Made by a program: the position numbers and the translations under genes
Notes under the pieces: generated by a model
Told to the model about the DNA's origin: nothing
Seen by the model: only the letters and a program-made list of their open reading frames with translations
Databases searched by the model: none
Part shown: one piece after another, positions 34,217 to 40,625 of the stretch
Position numbering within the stretch: position 1 is the stretch's first letter
Layout of the letters: each line of letters begins with the position of its first letter
NCBI GenBank assembly: GCA_036381495.1
Contig: DASVCS010000135.1
Span: 62,001 to 126,000 of the forward strand
Length of the DNA: 64,000 nt
Reading direction: 5' to 3'
Source: DASVCS01 sp036381495
GTDB lineage: Bacteria; Gemmatimonadota; Gemmatimonadetes; Longimicrobiales; RSA9

Positions 34217-34942
34217 CTACGGCAGCGCCTCGCCGCGATGAAGCGCGTGACTGTAGAGCTGGTACGCTTCCGGCTGCGCCAGGTAGTCCTCTGCCCAGCG
34301 CTCGAACGGCGGCAGCGGCAGCAGACGTTCCAGCTCCTGGACCACGATCATCGCGAGCTGGAATCGGTCCCGCGCGCGGAAGTCGATCGAGCGTCCATCG
34401 AGTAGCGTCTCGACGACCACCCGGAAGTCGTCCGGCTCGATCAGCGCGATGAGATGCGCCACCTGGTCGAGGCGGTACGAGTCGTAGAGCAGACGCAGGT
34501 TCGTGATCGAGAGGTCGGCCGCCGGACCGGCCGCCGGAAAGGGTTCGGTCGCGTGCGAGGCCAGCAATTCGCGGAACCAGCGCCGGGCATCGGGCGAGGC
34601 CCCCTCGCGCCGTTCGCGGATGGCCAGCGCAGACTCGAGTAGCGCCGATACCAACGGGCGGCCGAGGCCGCGCGCCCGCGCATCCACGTCCGCCTCCGTC
34701 GCCTCCACGAACAGGTCGGCCGTTCGCAGCTCCGCCTCACCCGGCTCCGCCGTCGCCGGACGGAACATGAAATAGCCCCGCCAACCCCCCGTCTCCGACG
34801 GATACGTCACCAGGAACACGGTCCACCGCTCGCCGTTCCGCTCGAGGAAGCAGAACGAACGACAGCGCGAGCGCGTGGGCCCTTGCCCACGCAGAGCCGC
34901 CGTCTCCCAGCCGTCCGGGTCCAGTCGTAGCGGAGTCCCCAT
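34217..34942 (-). CDS. Unknown protein with FExWAExY C-terminal motif
   Basis: 241 residues from ATG 34942. The N-terminal half is beta-rich (RSFCFLERNGERWTVFLVTY, then GWRGYFMFRP). The C-terminal half is helical and ends LPPFERWAEDYLAQPEAYQLY. That end resembles the end of the protein at 36652-37065 (LPSFEEWAEAYRAAPERYEE), so the two share a small domain, although they lie on opposite strands with the small-RNA modules between them. No catalytic motif is seen. A strong promoter lies upstream at 35013-35042. Confidence 0.72.
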   Translation of the reverse strand: MGTPLRLDPDGWETAALRGQGPTRSRCRSFCFLERNGERWTVFLVTYPSETGGWRGYFMFRPATAEPGEAELRTADLFVEATEADVDARARGLGRPLVSALLESALAIRERREGASPDARRWFRELLASHATEPFPAAGPAADLSITNLRLLYDSYRLDQVAHLIALIEPDDFRVVVETLLDGRSIDFRARDRFQLAMIVVQELERLLPLPPFERWAEDYLAQPEAYQLYSHALHRGEALP

Positions 34943-35012
34943 GCGGCACCTGACATCGCGTGGCACCAGCGGCGGGGCGCGTCCCGTTCGGCGCGCCTGC
35001 CCCAACCCGACC

Positions 35013-35042
35013 ACGCTAGCGGCGCGCGGGCCCGAATGTCAA
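35013..35042 (-). promoter_or_regulatory. Promoter of the 34217-34942 gene
   Basis: On the minus strand, TTGACA (35042-35037), 18 nt, TAGCGT (35018-35013). The expected start near 35006 gives a leader of about 65 bases. Confidence 0.75.
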
Positions 35043-35094
35043 GTCGCTCGATCGCCCCCGCTCGACCGCTCCACCACCCCCGCACACCCGCTCC

Positions 35095-35123
35095 TTGACC
35101 CTCCCGGTGGGCCACGTTATCCT
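35095..35123 (+). promoter_or_regulatory. Plus-strand promoter opposing the module array
   Basis: TTGACC (35095-35100), 17 nt, TATCCT (35118-35123). Just downstream is a nested hairpin: GGTGGCG, TCGG, CGCCACC at 35132-35149 inside CCTTGG (35121-35126) and CCAAGG (35154-35159). Transcription would run antisense into module 1. Confidence 0.6.
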
Positions 35124-35177
35124 TGGATCCAGGTGGCGTCGGCGCCACCCCTCCCAAGGGCCGCATACTCGCGGCTC

Positions 35178-35259
35178 CAAAAACAAATCGCCCCGCGGCT
35201 GGCAACCGCGAGGCGATTCGAGGCGTCGGGGTGGCGATCCCGCTGCACTCGGTTGGCTA
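35178..35259 (-). ncRNA. Putative small RNA, module 1
   Basis: Minus-strand unit. After the promoter at 35294-35266 come exactly 47 nt, then a terminator hairpin at 35218-35186: stem AATCGCC, one mismatch, CGCGG, loop of 7 nt (TTGCCAG in RNA sense), CCGCG, mismatch, GGCGATT, then a U-rich tail (TTTGTTTTT). The predicted RNA is about 80 nt. No reading frame of useful length. The CCACCC tract at about position 32 after the -10 is also present in modules 2 and 3. Confidence 0.6.
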
Positions 35260-35265
35260 CCGCTC

Positions 35266-35294
35266 AGGTTAGCAACGAGTCGCCTCCCTGTCAA
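35266..35294 (-). promoter_or_regulatory. Promoter of small-RNA module 1
   Basis: Minus strand: TTGACA (35294-35289), 17 nt, TAACCT (35271-35266). Confidence 0.7.
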
Positions 35295-35361
35295 GGGGTC
35301 CTGCGCCCGCACGCGGCGCACCCCGGCCAACCCGGCACGGCCGCCCCTGCGCCTCGCACAT

Positions 35362-35440
35362 ACAACAAAAAGAGCCTCCGGCTGGCAACCGGAAGCTCTC
35401 ACGTTCACGCGGGTGGCGGCCCGCGCAAACTCCTCGACCG
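35362..35440 (-). ncRNA. Putative small RNA, module 2
   Basis: Minus-strand unit with the same plan. 47 nt separate the -10 (ends 35447) from the hairpin at 35399-35371: AGAGC, mismatch, TCCGG, loop TTGCCAG, CCGGA, mismatch, GCTCT, followed by TTTTTGTT. The predicted RNA is about 78 nt. A 13-codon frame starting with ATG near the transcription start exists but has no ribosome site. The stem sequence is wholly different from module 1 yet fully paired, while the loop is identical. Confidence 0.62.
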
Positions 35441-35446
35441 GAGCAT

Positions 35447-35475
35447 ACGCTACATGCGAGCCGCCCCCGTGTCAA
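35447..35475 (-). promoter_or_regulatory. Promoter of small-RNA module 2
   Basis: Minus strand: TTGACA (35475-35470), 17 nt, TAGCGT (35452-35447). Confidence 0.7.
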
Positions 35476-35574
35476 GGGTCGTCTGTGCCCTCGACGCGTG
35501 GGCGTTCCTTTTGTCACGATCCCGAGATCGACGGCGCCCGGAGCGGCGCCGTGACCCGGCACATGCCGGAGCGA

Positions 35575-35662
35575 GATGAACCAACGACAGGCCCGGGAGC
35601 CGGCAACTCCCAGGCCTGTCGTACCCCGCGCCGCGGGTGGTTTCGAACTTCGTCGGATGGCA
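35575..35662 (-). ncRNA. Putative small RNA, module 3
   Basis: Minus-strand unit. 47 nt separate the -10 from the hairpin at 35621-35585: CGACAGGCC, mismatch, GGGAG, loop TTGCCGG, CTCCC, mismatch, GGCCTGTCG, then TTGGTT, a weaker tail than in modules 1 and 2. The mismatch sits at the same place in all three stems. The predicted RNA is about 88 nt. Confidence 0.55.
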
Positions 35663-35668
35663 CCGCGA

Positions 35669-35697
35669 AGCGTAACGAAACCGGGCCTTCGGCGCAA
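35669..35697 (-). promoter_or_regulatory. Promoter of small-RNA module 3
   Basis: Minus strand: TTGCGC (35697-35692), 17 nt, TACGCT (35674-35669). The -35 is weaker than in modules 1 and 2. Confidence 0.55.
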
Positions 35698-36174
35698 GGG
35701 GATTCTATGTCCCGAAAACTCCGCCGGAGGCCCGGTCCGCATCGGGCATCCGGATCGGTATCGACGCGAGGTCCGTCGCCGCGTCCGCGATTCCCGCTGG
35801 ACCGCGGCGGCCCCTGTCCGTCGGCCCCGCTGCCGGGGTCGAGTGTTGCGCGGCGCACCGACCGCGCCGCGCCGCAGGGGCGGATGGTGTGGTCACCGGC
35901 GACGGCCTCGCGAAACGCATGCAGGCGGCTACTCCCTCGTGTCCGCGTGAACCATAAACAGATGAATTACGCAGCCGGGCGGCGACACGGTCTTCGGTGG
36001 TTTTCTCGACGCAACCCGGTGCCGGTCGGGAACTTCGCACCCCTAAACACCTGCGGTCGCAACGTACGCCGCGTGGCAGAACCCCGAAACCGGCGAATCG
36101 GCGCGGTGGTCTAAATCATTGCAAATGTGTGAGTTACAGCTAAGCAGTTGTCGGGGCGCCGGTTACGATGAGGC
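35698..36174. other. Gene-free stretch between module 3 and the next promoter
   Basis: About 480 bases without a supported reading frame. The part from 35940 to 36160 is richer in A and T than its surroundings. I looked for RNase P, tmRNA, SRP RNA and tRNA signatures on both strands and saw none, and no fourth module. Confidence 0.4.
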
Positions 36175-36203
36175 TTGACGCGCCCGACCCAGCCGTCTAT
36201 CTT
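36175..36203 (+). promoter_or_regulatory. Promoter of the small protein at 36307
   Basis: TTGACG (36175-36180), 17 nt, TATCTT (36198-36203). The leader is about 97 bases and contains an A/T-rich patch, AATAATCAGTAAATTTTT. Confidence 0.72.
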
Positions 36204-36306
36204 GGGCGGTGGCCGTGGGGAGCGGTGCCCGTGACGACGACGCGGGGCGCGACCTGTCCGACGACTCAATAATCAGTAAATTTTTCGGATGCTCGAGGCG
36301 GAACGT

Positions 36307-36498
36307 ATGTGGGAGACTTGTGCGGTGGAGCTGCGCGTCGAACTGCCGCGGGCGGTGGCGGCCGAGGTGGAAGAGGTGCAGCGGCGGGACCCGGAAGTGC
36401 TGAGCCGGATCCTGCTGTACGGCTTGACGCGCCGTGCGATCTTCGAGCATCTGTCGCGACTGGAGTCGCGGGGATCGAGCGGGGGGCGGGGGGCTTGA
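36307..36498 (+). CDS. Small protein, possible DNA-binding or antitoxin-like
   Basis: 63 residues from ATG 36307 with GAGGCGG upstream; ATG 36289 is a weaker alternative. One strand-like segment (AVELRVELPRAVAAEVEEVQ) is followed by two helices (PEVLSRILLYGLTRRAIFEH), a layout reminiscent of ribbon-helix-helix proteins. The C-terminus is Gly/Arg-rich. No toxin-like partner is recognisable next to it. The family is not identified, so the call rests on the promoter, ribosome site and helix pattern. Confidence 0.5.
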   Translation: MWETCAVELRVELPRAVAAEVEEVQRRDPEVLSRILLYGLTRRAIFEHLSRLESRGSSGGRGA

Positions 36499-36651
36499 CG
36501 ATGAGAGCGGGCCGGCGTAGCGTAAGAGCGTGGGATGGGTTGTGGCAGACCCGGCCGGGTTCTGAGGATGGAGCGGAACAGCCCCTCGTGCCGTGATGGT
36601 CGGAATTCGGCGTGTGGGGCGTCCTGATCCCCTCACCTGAATCAAGGCAAG

Positions 36652-37065
36652 ATGGTCGATCCCGCGGACGATCGCATTCTGCGGGCAAAGTATCTTGACT
36701 GGTGTTCGGCGAAGCTCGCCGACCGGTTCCTGGAGCTGACGCCCGATCAGATCTACGAGCTTGCGTATCCGCCGCCGCAAAGTGATCGTGCGGAACCGGA
36801 TCCGGGCGGGCGCATCTCGTCCTCAGCCGCAAACATCGAATCTCCTTCCGAGCCTTCGTTTCCCCTCCAGACGCCATCGTCCCGATTCGCCGCCGTCGCT
36901 GCGGAGGCCGGCCTGCGCTACGGTGCGCTGGTCGAGCGGGTCACGGAAGTCCTGGCGCAGCGCCTGAATCTGCCGTCGTTCGAGGAGTGGGCGGAGGCGT
37001 ACCGGGCGGCGCCGGAGCGATACGAGGAAGAGTTCCTGGGGTTGTGGCAGCAGAAGCCGGCGTGA
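36652..37065 (+). CDS. Unknown protein sharing the FExWAExY C-terminal motif
   Basis: 137 residues. The N-terminus is helical and acidic (DRILRAKYLDWCSAKLADRF), the middle (residues 47-78) is Ser/Pro-rich and probably disordered, and the C-terminus reads VTEVLAQRLNLPSFEEWAEA, then YRAAPERYEEEFLGLW. The end matches that of the minus-strand protein at 34217-34942. AAGGCAAG precedes the ATG. No enzyme signature is visible. Confidence 0.66.
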   Translation: MVDPADDRILRAKYLDWCSAKLADRFLELTPDQIYELAYPPPQSDRAEPDPGGRISSSAANIESPSEPSFPLQTPSSRFAAVAAEAGLRYGALVERVTEVLAQRLNLPSFEEWAEAYRAAPERYEEEFLGLWQQKPA

Positions 37066-37239
37066 TCCGCGGGTTCGGGGCGGGCGCGTGAACCGGTGTG
37101 CCCGTGGCCCTGCCGTGCGCGTTCCCGCCGCCGTGCCCCGATCCCGCCGGCGCCGAAGGCGCCGACGGCCAGGATGGGAGATGGCCCGGCTTACGGGAAC
37201 TCGGGCGAACGCGGGACGCCGGCGGGTGTGCGGCTTGGG

Positions 37240-37479
37240 CTACCGGTGGGACTTGACCCGGTGCTGATGCCACCAGGTTCCGATGATGGAGATGGAGCCG
37301 GCGCCGAGGAGGAGGACGCCGACGAGTCCCCATCCGATGCCCCAATCCGTGCGCTGGTAGGCGAACCCTCTGGCGGCGGAGACGAGGGCGCCGGCCGCCA
37401 TGGCGATCCAGAGGATCCCGACTCCGAATCCGCCCACATAGGCGAGCGTCCGCATGATTCCGTCTGCTTCCCTGTGCAT
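37240..37479 (-). CDS. Small two-helix membrane protein
   Basis: 79 residues from ATG 37479, with GAGGTAGC upstream. Two transmembrane helices are clear: TLAYVGGFGVGILWIAMAAG, continuing to ALVSA, and WGIGWGLVGVLLLGAGSISI. The C-terminus is short and basic (GTWWHQHRVKSHR). The family is not recognised. The promoter is at 37520-37547. Confidence 0.7.
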   Translation of the reverse strand: MHREADGIMRTLAYVGGFGVGILWIAMAAGALVSAARGFAYQRTDWGIGWGLVGVLLLGAGSISIIGTWWHQHRVKSHR

Positions 37480-37519
37480 CGCTACCTCGCGCGGTATGGA
37501 CCCCTGAGAGAACGGGAAG

Positions 37520-37547
37520 AATATAGCTCCGCGGCCGGATTCGGCAA
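37520..37547 (-). promoter_or_regulatory. Promoter of the small membrane protein gene
   Basis: Minus strand: TTGCCG (37547-37542), 16 nt, TATATT (37525-37520). The predicted start is near 37513. Confidence 0.6.
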
Positions 37548-37620
37548 GGGATTGCGCGAATCCGGCGGATGCGCCATCGTTGATGCGAGGGAATGGTTCA
37601 ACCTGAACCCGGAGGCGAAG

Positions 37621-37878
37621 ATGGCGGTGATTGGCGCGTTGGTTCCGGAGGGGACACGCGTGCGGGTCCGGCGGGGGACGTTGCCACTGGATCCGGCCGC
37701 GATCGGGCGGACGGGAACGGTCGTGGAGACGAGTGAGTATCGGGCCCATTGCTATGGTGTGATCCTGGACGGTGACCAGGAAACGCGGTTCTTTGCGCCG
37801 GCGGAGTTGGAGGTCGTGGAAGCGCCGGCGCTCCCTCCGGAGCGTGAGGAAGCGAAGCGGAGGCGCGCTCTTCCCTGA
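37621..37878 (+). CDS. Small SH3-like protein of unknown function
   Basis: 85 residues from ATG 37621, with GGAGG ten bases upstream. Residues 8-68 alternate strands and turns (EGTRVRVRRGTLPLDPAAIG, then RTGTVVETSEYRAHCYGVIL and RFFAPAELEVVE), which resembles a KOW/SH3-type barrel such as those seen in NifZ-like or ribosomal-associated proteins. The C-terminus is charged. A 34-bp palindromic terminator follows directly. Confidence 0.65.
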   Translation: MAVIGALVPEGTRVRVRRGTLPLDPAAIGRTGTVVETSEYRAHCYGVILDGDQETRFFAPAELEVVEAPALPPEREEAKRRRALP

Positions 37879-37904
37879 CGGCCGCCGGCGGCGGCGGATG
37901 ACGT

Positions 37905-37938
37905 GACGGCCGGGCTCCCGATCGGGAGCCCGGCCGTC
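37905..37938. terminator. Strong 15-bp hairpin terminator
   Basis: GACGGCCGGGCTCCC (37905-37919), GATC, then the exact complement GGGAGCCCGGCCGTC (37924-37938): an unbroken 34-bp palindrome after the gene ending at 37878. TCCGTTT follows on the plus strand. Confidence 0.7.
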
Positions 37939-38017
37939 TCCGTTTCCGGGCGGCGCGGTTCCGCGATGGGAACGAATAGTGCACGGGGACTTCGCGGACC
38001 ATGGAGAGGGGGAGCGC

Positions 38018-38599
38018 ATGGCTGAAGAGATTCGCGTCGTGAGGAGACAGGAGCGGGGCAGGACCGGTCCGGGCGATGAAGCGACCGAGCGTGCCCCGAC
38101 CTCGACGACGGAAGCGCGGCGGGAGATCGAGCGGACACGGGGGCGGATCTCGACGACACTGGATGCCCTCGAAGAGCGGGTCGACAGCACGCGGAATGAA
38201 ATCCGGGAGCGGCTCGACGTCCTGCGCCCCGTGCGGCGGCAGGTCCGCGAGCATCACTGGGCCAGTCTGGGGATCGCCTTCGGCACCGGTGTGCTGCTGT
38301 CGATGCTGTTCGGCGGGAAGGGGGAGGAGGAAGAGCGGCGCGTCGGACGCATGCTCGAGGAGGAGCCGCGAGAGGAGCGACGCCGCTGGCGCGCCGAGCG
38401 CCGCGAGCGCCTGAGCCGGCGCGCGGAGCGCCGGCGGACGAGGCGCCGCCGCGGGATGATGGCCGGCCTCGGCCTCCGCCGCATCCCCGGCATGCTCGCC
38501 GGCGCGGTGGTCGCCGGGCTACGCGACCGCGCCCGGCGCGCGGTGATCGGCCGCGGCCGCGCCCCCCGTCCGCGCACGCGCCGCGAGATCGTGGCCTGA
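38018..38599 (+). CDS. DUF3618-family membrane-associated protein
   Basis: 193 residues from ATG 38018 with GGGGGAG upstream. The DUF3618 segment is TTEARREIERTRGRISTTLD, then ALEERVDSTR (about residues 27-60). A single hydrophobic stretch, SLGIAFGTGVLLSMLFGG (about 83-100), is flanked by charges. The C-terminal half is extremely Arg/Glu-rich and probably binds nucleic acid or phospholipid. Such proteins often accompany phage-shock-like or YqjD-type ribosome-tethering genes; none is adjacent here. Confidence 0.75.
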   Translation: MAEEIRVVRRQERGRTGPGDEATERAPTSTTEARREIERTRGRISTTLDALEERVDSTRNEIRERLDVLRPVRRQVREHHWASLGIAFGTGVLLSMLFGGKGEEEERRVGRMLEEEPREERRRWRAERRERLSRRAERRRTRRRRGMMAGLGLRRIPGMLAGAVVAGLRDRARRAVIGRGRAPRPRTRREIVA

Positions 38600-38605
38600 G
38601 GGCGA

Positions 38606-38634
38606 TCTCCGCCGCGCGCCGCCGGAGGCGGAGA
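38606..38634. terminator. 8-bp hairpin between convergent genes
   Basis: TCTCCGCC (38606-38613) pairs with GGCGGAGA (38627-38634) across 13 nt, between the DUF3618 gene and ssb. Confidence 0.45.
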
Positions 38635-38645
38635 GCGACGCCGGG

Positions 38646-39074
38646 TCAGAAGGGCAGGTCGTCGTCCTCGTCGTCGAACGGCGCCGCGGCCGGCTGGCGA
38701 CCCCGGGACCCGCGCGACGGCCCGACTTCGCCCGGCGCGCCGCCCTGCCCGAGCAGGACCATCTCCCGGACGATGATGTCCGTCCAGTAACGGGTGCCGC
38801 CCTGGTCATCCTCCGTCTGCGAGTACTCGATCCGCCCCTCCACGTACAGGCGGTCCCCCTTGTGGACGTACTGCTCCACGATCTCCGCCAGCCGATCCCA
38901 GAACGTCAGCCGATGCCATTCCGTCCGTTCCTGCCTCTGTCCGCTCCGATCGTTGAACGTCCGGTTCGTGGCCAGCGAGACCTTGGCCATCCGCGTCCCG
39001 GAGGCCGTCTGCTTGATCTCCGGTTCCGCGCCGACGTTGCCGATCAGCATCACCTTGTTGAGCGAACGACTCAT
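38646..39074 (-). CDS. ssb: Single-stranded DNA-binding protein
   Basis: 142 residues. The OB fold is residues about 1-107 (SLNKVMLIGNVGAEPEIKQT, then TEWHRLTFWDRLAEIVEQYV, and YVEGRIEYSQTEDDQGG). A Gly/Pro linker leads to the acidic tip DDEDDDLPF, which recruits replication and repair partners. The length and the tail are typical. AAGGTGG precedes the ATG. The gene stands alone, not next to rpsF/rpsR as in many bacteria. Confidence 0.95.
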   Translation of the reverse strand: MSRSLNKVMLIGNVGAEPEIKQTASGTRMAKVSLATNRTFNDRSGQRQERTEWHRLTFWDRLAEIVEQYVHKGDRLYVEGRIEYSQTEDDQGGTRYWTDIIVREMVLLGQGGAPGEVGPSRGSRGRQPAAAPFDDEDDDLPF

Positions 39075-39284
39075 CGCGATCCACCTTTCCGATGCGGTTC
39101 AAGGCGCGTAGGTGCGCCCGATGTGGTACCCGCGTGTGGGGAGCGGGTTTCGGGTTTCATTCGGCTATCGGGTCGTGCTGCCGGGCACCAGCGTAGGGTG
39201 CGCGCGGGCGCGGGGCAAGGCCATGGCGGTATGGGGCTGTCCGAAATGGCCTGGCGCGTGCGCCCGCGAGCGGCGGGAGCCGGC

Positions 39285-39308
39285 CAGGAGGAGCAACGGG
39301 TCCTCCTG
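39285..39308 (-). terminator. Possible hairpin after the small protein gene
   Basis: Minus strand: AGGAGGA, an 8-nt loop and TCCTCCT pair just beyond the stop of 39324-39560. No U-run. The rest of 39075-39284 holds no supported gene. Confidence 0.35.
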
Positions 39309-39323
39309 TCAGGCCCGAGGCGA

Positions 39324-39560
39324 TCAATCGCCGGGGATCGCGTTGCTCCGGATCGGACGGCCGGGGACGAGGGCGACGATCTGCCTCGCATCGAAGGTCA
39401 TGCCGTCGGCCAGGCAGAGGACCGGCGGGTCCTGCTGGAGCGCATCGAGGTACTCCGCCTGGAGATCGCTGAAGAGGGGCGCGGTGGTGACGCACTGGCC
39501 CGTGCTGAGCAGCACGTCCCAGGTCCGCGGGCAGATGCGGCGGGTAATGGGGATCTCCAT
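39324..39560 (-). CDS. Small protein of unknown function
   Basis: 78 residues from ATG 39560, preceded by GGAGAGCC; an upstream ATG at 39572 is possible. The chain reads MEIPITRRICPRTWDVLLST, then GQCVTTAPLFSDLQAEYLDA and PPVLCLADGMTFDARQIVAL. It has three Cys and looks like a small alpha/beta domain. I do not recognise a family. Independent support is limited to the ribosome site and the protein-like composition. Confidence 0.5.
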   Translation of the reverse strand: MEIPITRRICPRTWDVLLSTGQCVTTAPLFSDLQAEYLDALQQDPPVLCLADGMTFDARQIVALVPGRPIRSNAIPGD

Positions 39561-39729
39561 CCGGCTCTCCATCGTCGGAGCGGCGCCGGCCGCCGGGGGC
39601 CGGTCGATTCGATCGTGTCGATTCACGGCAGAGTAACCCGGGCCCCGGGGAGTGTTCCCCTGTCGGCGCGGGTCGCGAATCGGGCGCGGAAGCGGGGCGG
39701 CACGCGGCGGGCGCCGTCCCGCGCTCCGT

Positions 39730-40572
39730 TCACATGAGTGCCCGGTACGCCTCGAGCAGACGCTGCGTAATCGGCCCCGGCGCGCCCGTGCCGATGGGCC
39801 TCCCGTCGACCCGGGTGACGGGCATGACGTCGGTGGTCGTGCCGGCGAGGAAGAGTTCCTGGACACCGCCGAGCCGGTCTGCGAAGAGCGGCGCCTCGCG
39901 GGCGGCGATCCCGAACTCGGCCGCGAGATCCAGCAGGCGTTGCCGAGTGATCCCCGGCAGGATGTAGTTGCACCGGGGGTAGGTCACCAGGACGTCGTCC
40001 ACGACGGCGAACAGGTTCGAGTGCGAGCCTTCGACGACCACGCCGTCGCGCACGAAGAGCGCCTCGAAGGCGCCCGCCTCCTTGGCTTGCTGGTTCGCGA
40101 GCACGTTGGGCAGCAGGGCGGTGGACTTAATGTCGCAGCGAGCCCAGCGGGTGTCGGGAACCGTGATGGCGCCCACGCCCTCGGTGAAGTAGCAGCCGGG
40201 GTGCTGCGTGAACGCCTTGGCCGCGACGTAGACCGTGGGCGGCGTCCCCTCGGGTGGGAACGCGTGTTTGCGCGGCGCGGCGCCGCGGGTCAACTGGATG
40301 TAGATGGTGGCATCCCCACTCCGCAGCGCATTCTCTTCGATCAGCCGCTCGCCCACCTCGGCGAGCCGCGCGGTGCCATCGAAGGCGATGCGCAATGCGG
40401 CCAGTCCGTCGGCCAGCCGGTCGAGATGTTCACGGAAGAGGAAGGGGCGGCCATCGTGGACGCGAACGACCTCGTAGACGCCGTCCGCGAAGAGGAAGCC
40501 GCGGTCATCGACGGGGAGGCGCGCCTCCTCGTGGGGCAGGAACTCGCCATTCAGGTAGACCAGCACAACCAC
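39730..40572 (-). CDS. D-amino acid transaminase (class IV PLP enzyme)
   Basis: 280 residues. The cofactor lysine is K149 in CDIKSTALLPNVLANQ; E181 in VVEGSHSNLF contacts the pyridine nitrogen. RKHAFP at 101-106 matches the RxHxF carboxylate clamp that marks D-amino acid transaminases rather than branched-chain ones. The enzyme would make D-glutamate or D-alanine for peptidoglycan. The promoter lies at 40597-40625, its -35 overlapping the stop of the c-di-AMP synthase gene upstream. Confidence 0.88.
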   Translation of the reverse strand: MVVLVYLNGEFLPHEEARLPVDDRGFLFADGVYEVVRVHDGRPFLFREHLDRLADGLAALRIAFDGTARLAEVGERLIEENALRSGDATIYIQLTRGAAPRKHAFPPEGTPPTVYVAAKAFTQHPGCYFTEGVGAITVPDTRWARCDIKSTALLPNVLANQQAKEAGAFEALFVRDGVVVEGSHSNLFAVVDDVLVTYPRCNYILPGITRQRLLDLAAEFGIAAREAPLFADRLGGVQELFLAGTTTDVMPVTRVDGRPIGTGAPGPITQRLLEAYRALM

Positions 40573-40596
40573 TCCTTGAAGTGCGTGAATCCGAAC

Positions 40597-40625
40597 AGAA
40601 TCGCATGTCGGGGCGGCCGCGTCAA
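40597..40625 (-). promoter_or_regulatory. Promoter of the D-amino acid transaminase gene
   Basis: Minus strand: TTGACG (40625-40620), 17 nt, GATTCT (40602-40597). The -35 contains the stop codon of the upstream cyclase gene. Confidence 0.6.

Noticed and set aside
35186..35621. Integron attC sites or CRISPR repeats
   Set aside because: The hairpins lack conserved core sites, stems are unrelated in sequence, and there is no integrase or cas gene. The promoter-terminator reading explains more.
35622..35674. T-loop-like GTTCGAAAC, as in a tRNA
   Set aside because: No complementary T-stem, acceptor stem or anticodon arm at the right distances; fits the module layout instead.
35095..36114. A 339-codon plus-strand frame across the small-RNA region
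   Set aside because: The translation has no protein-like pattern, no ribosome site, and runs across three hairpins and several promoters.
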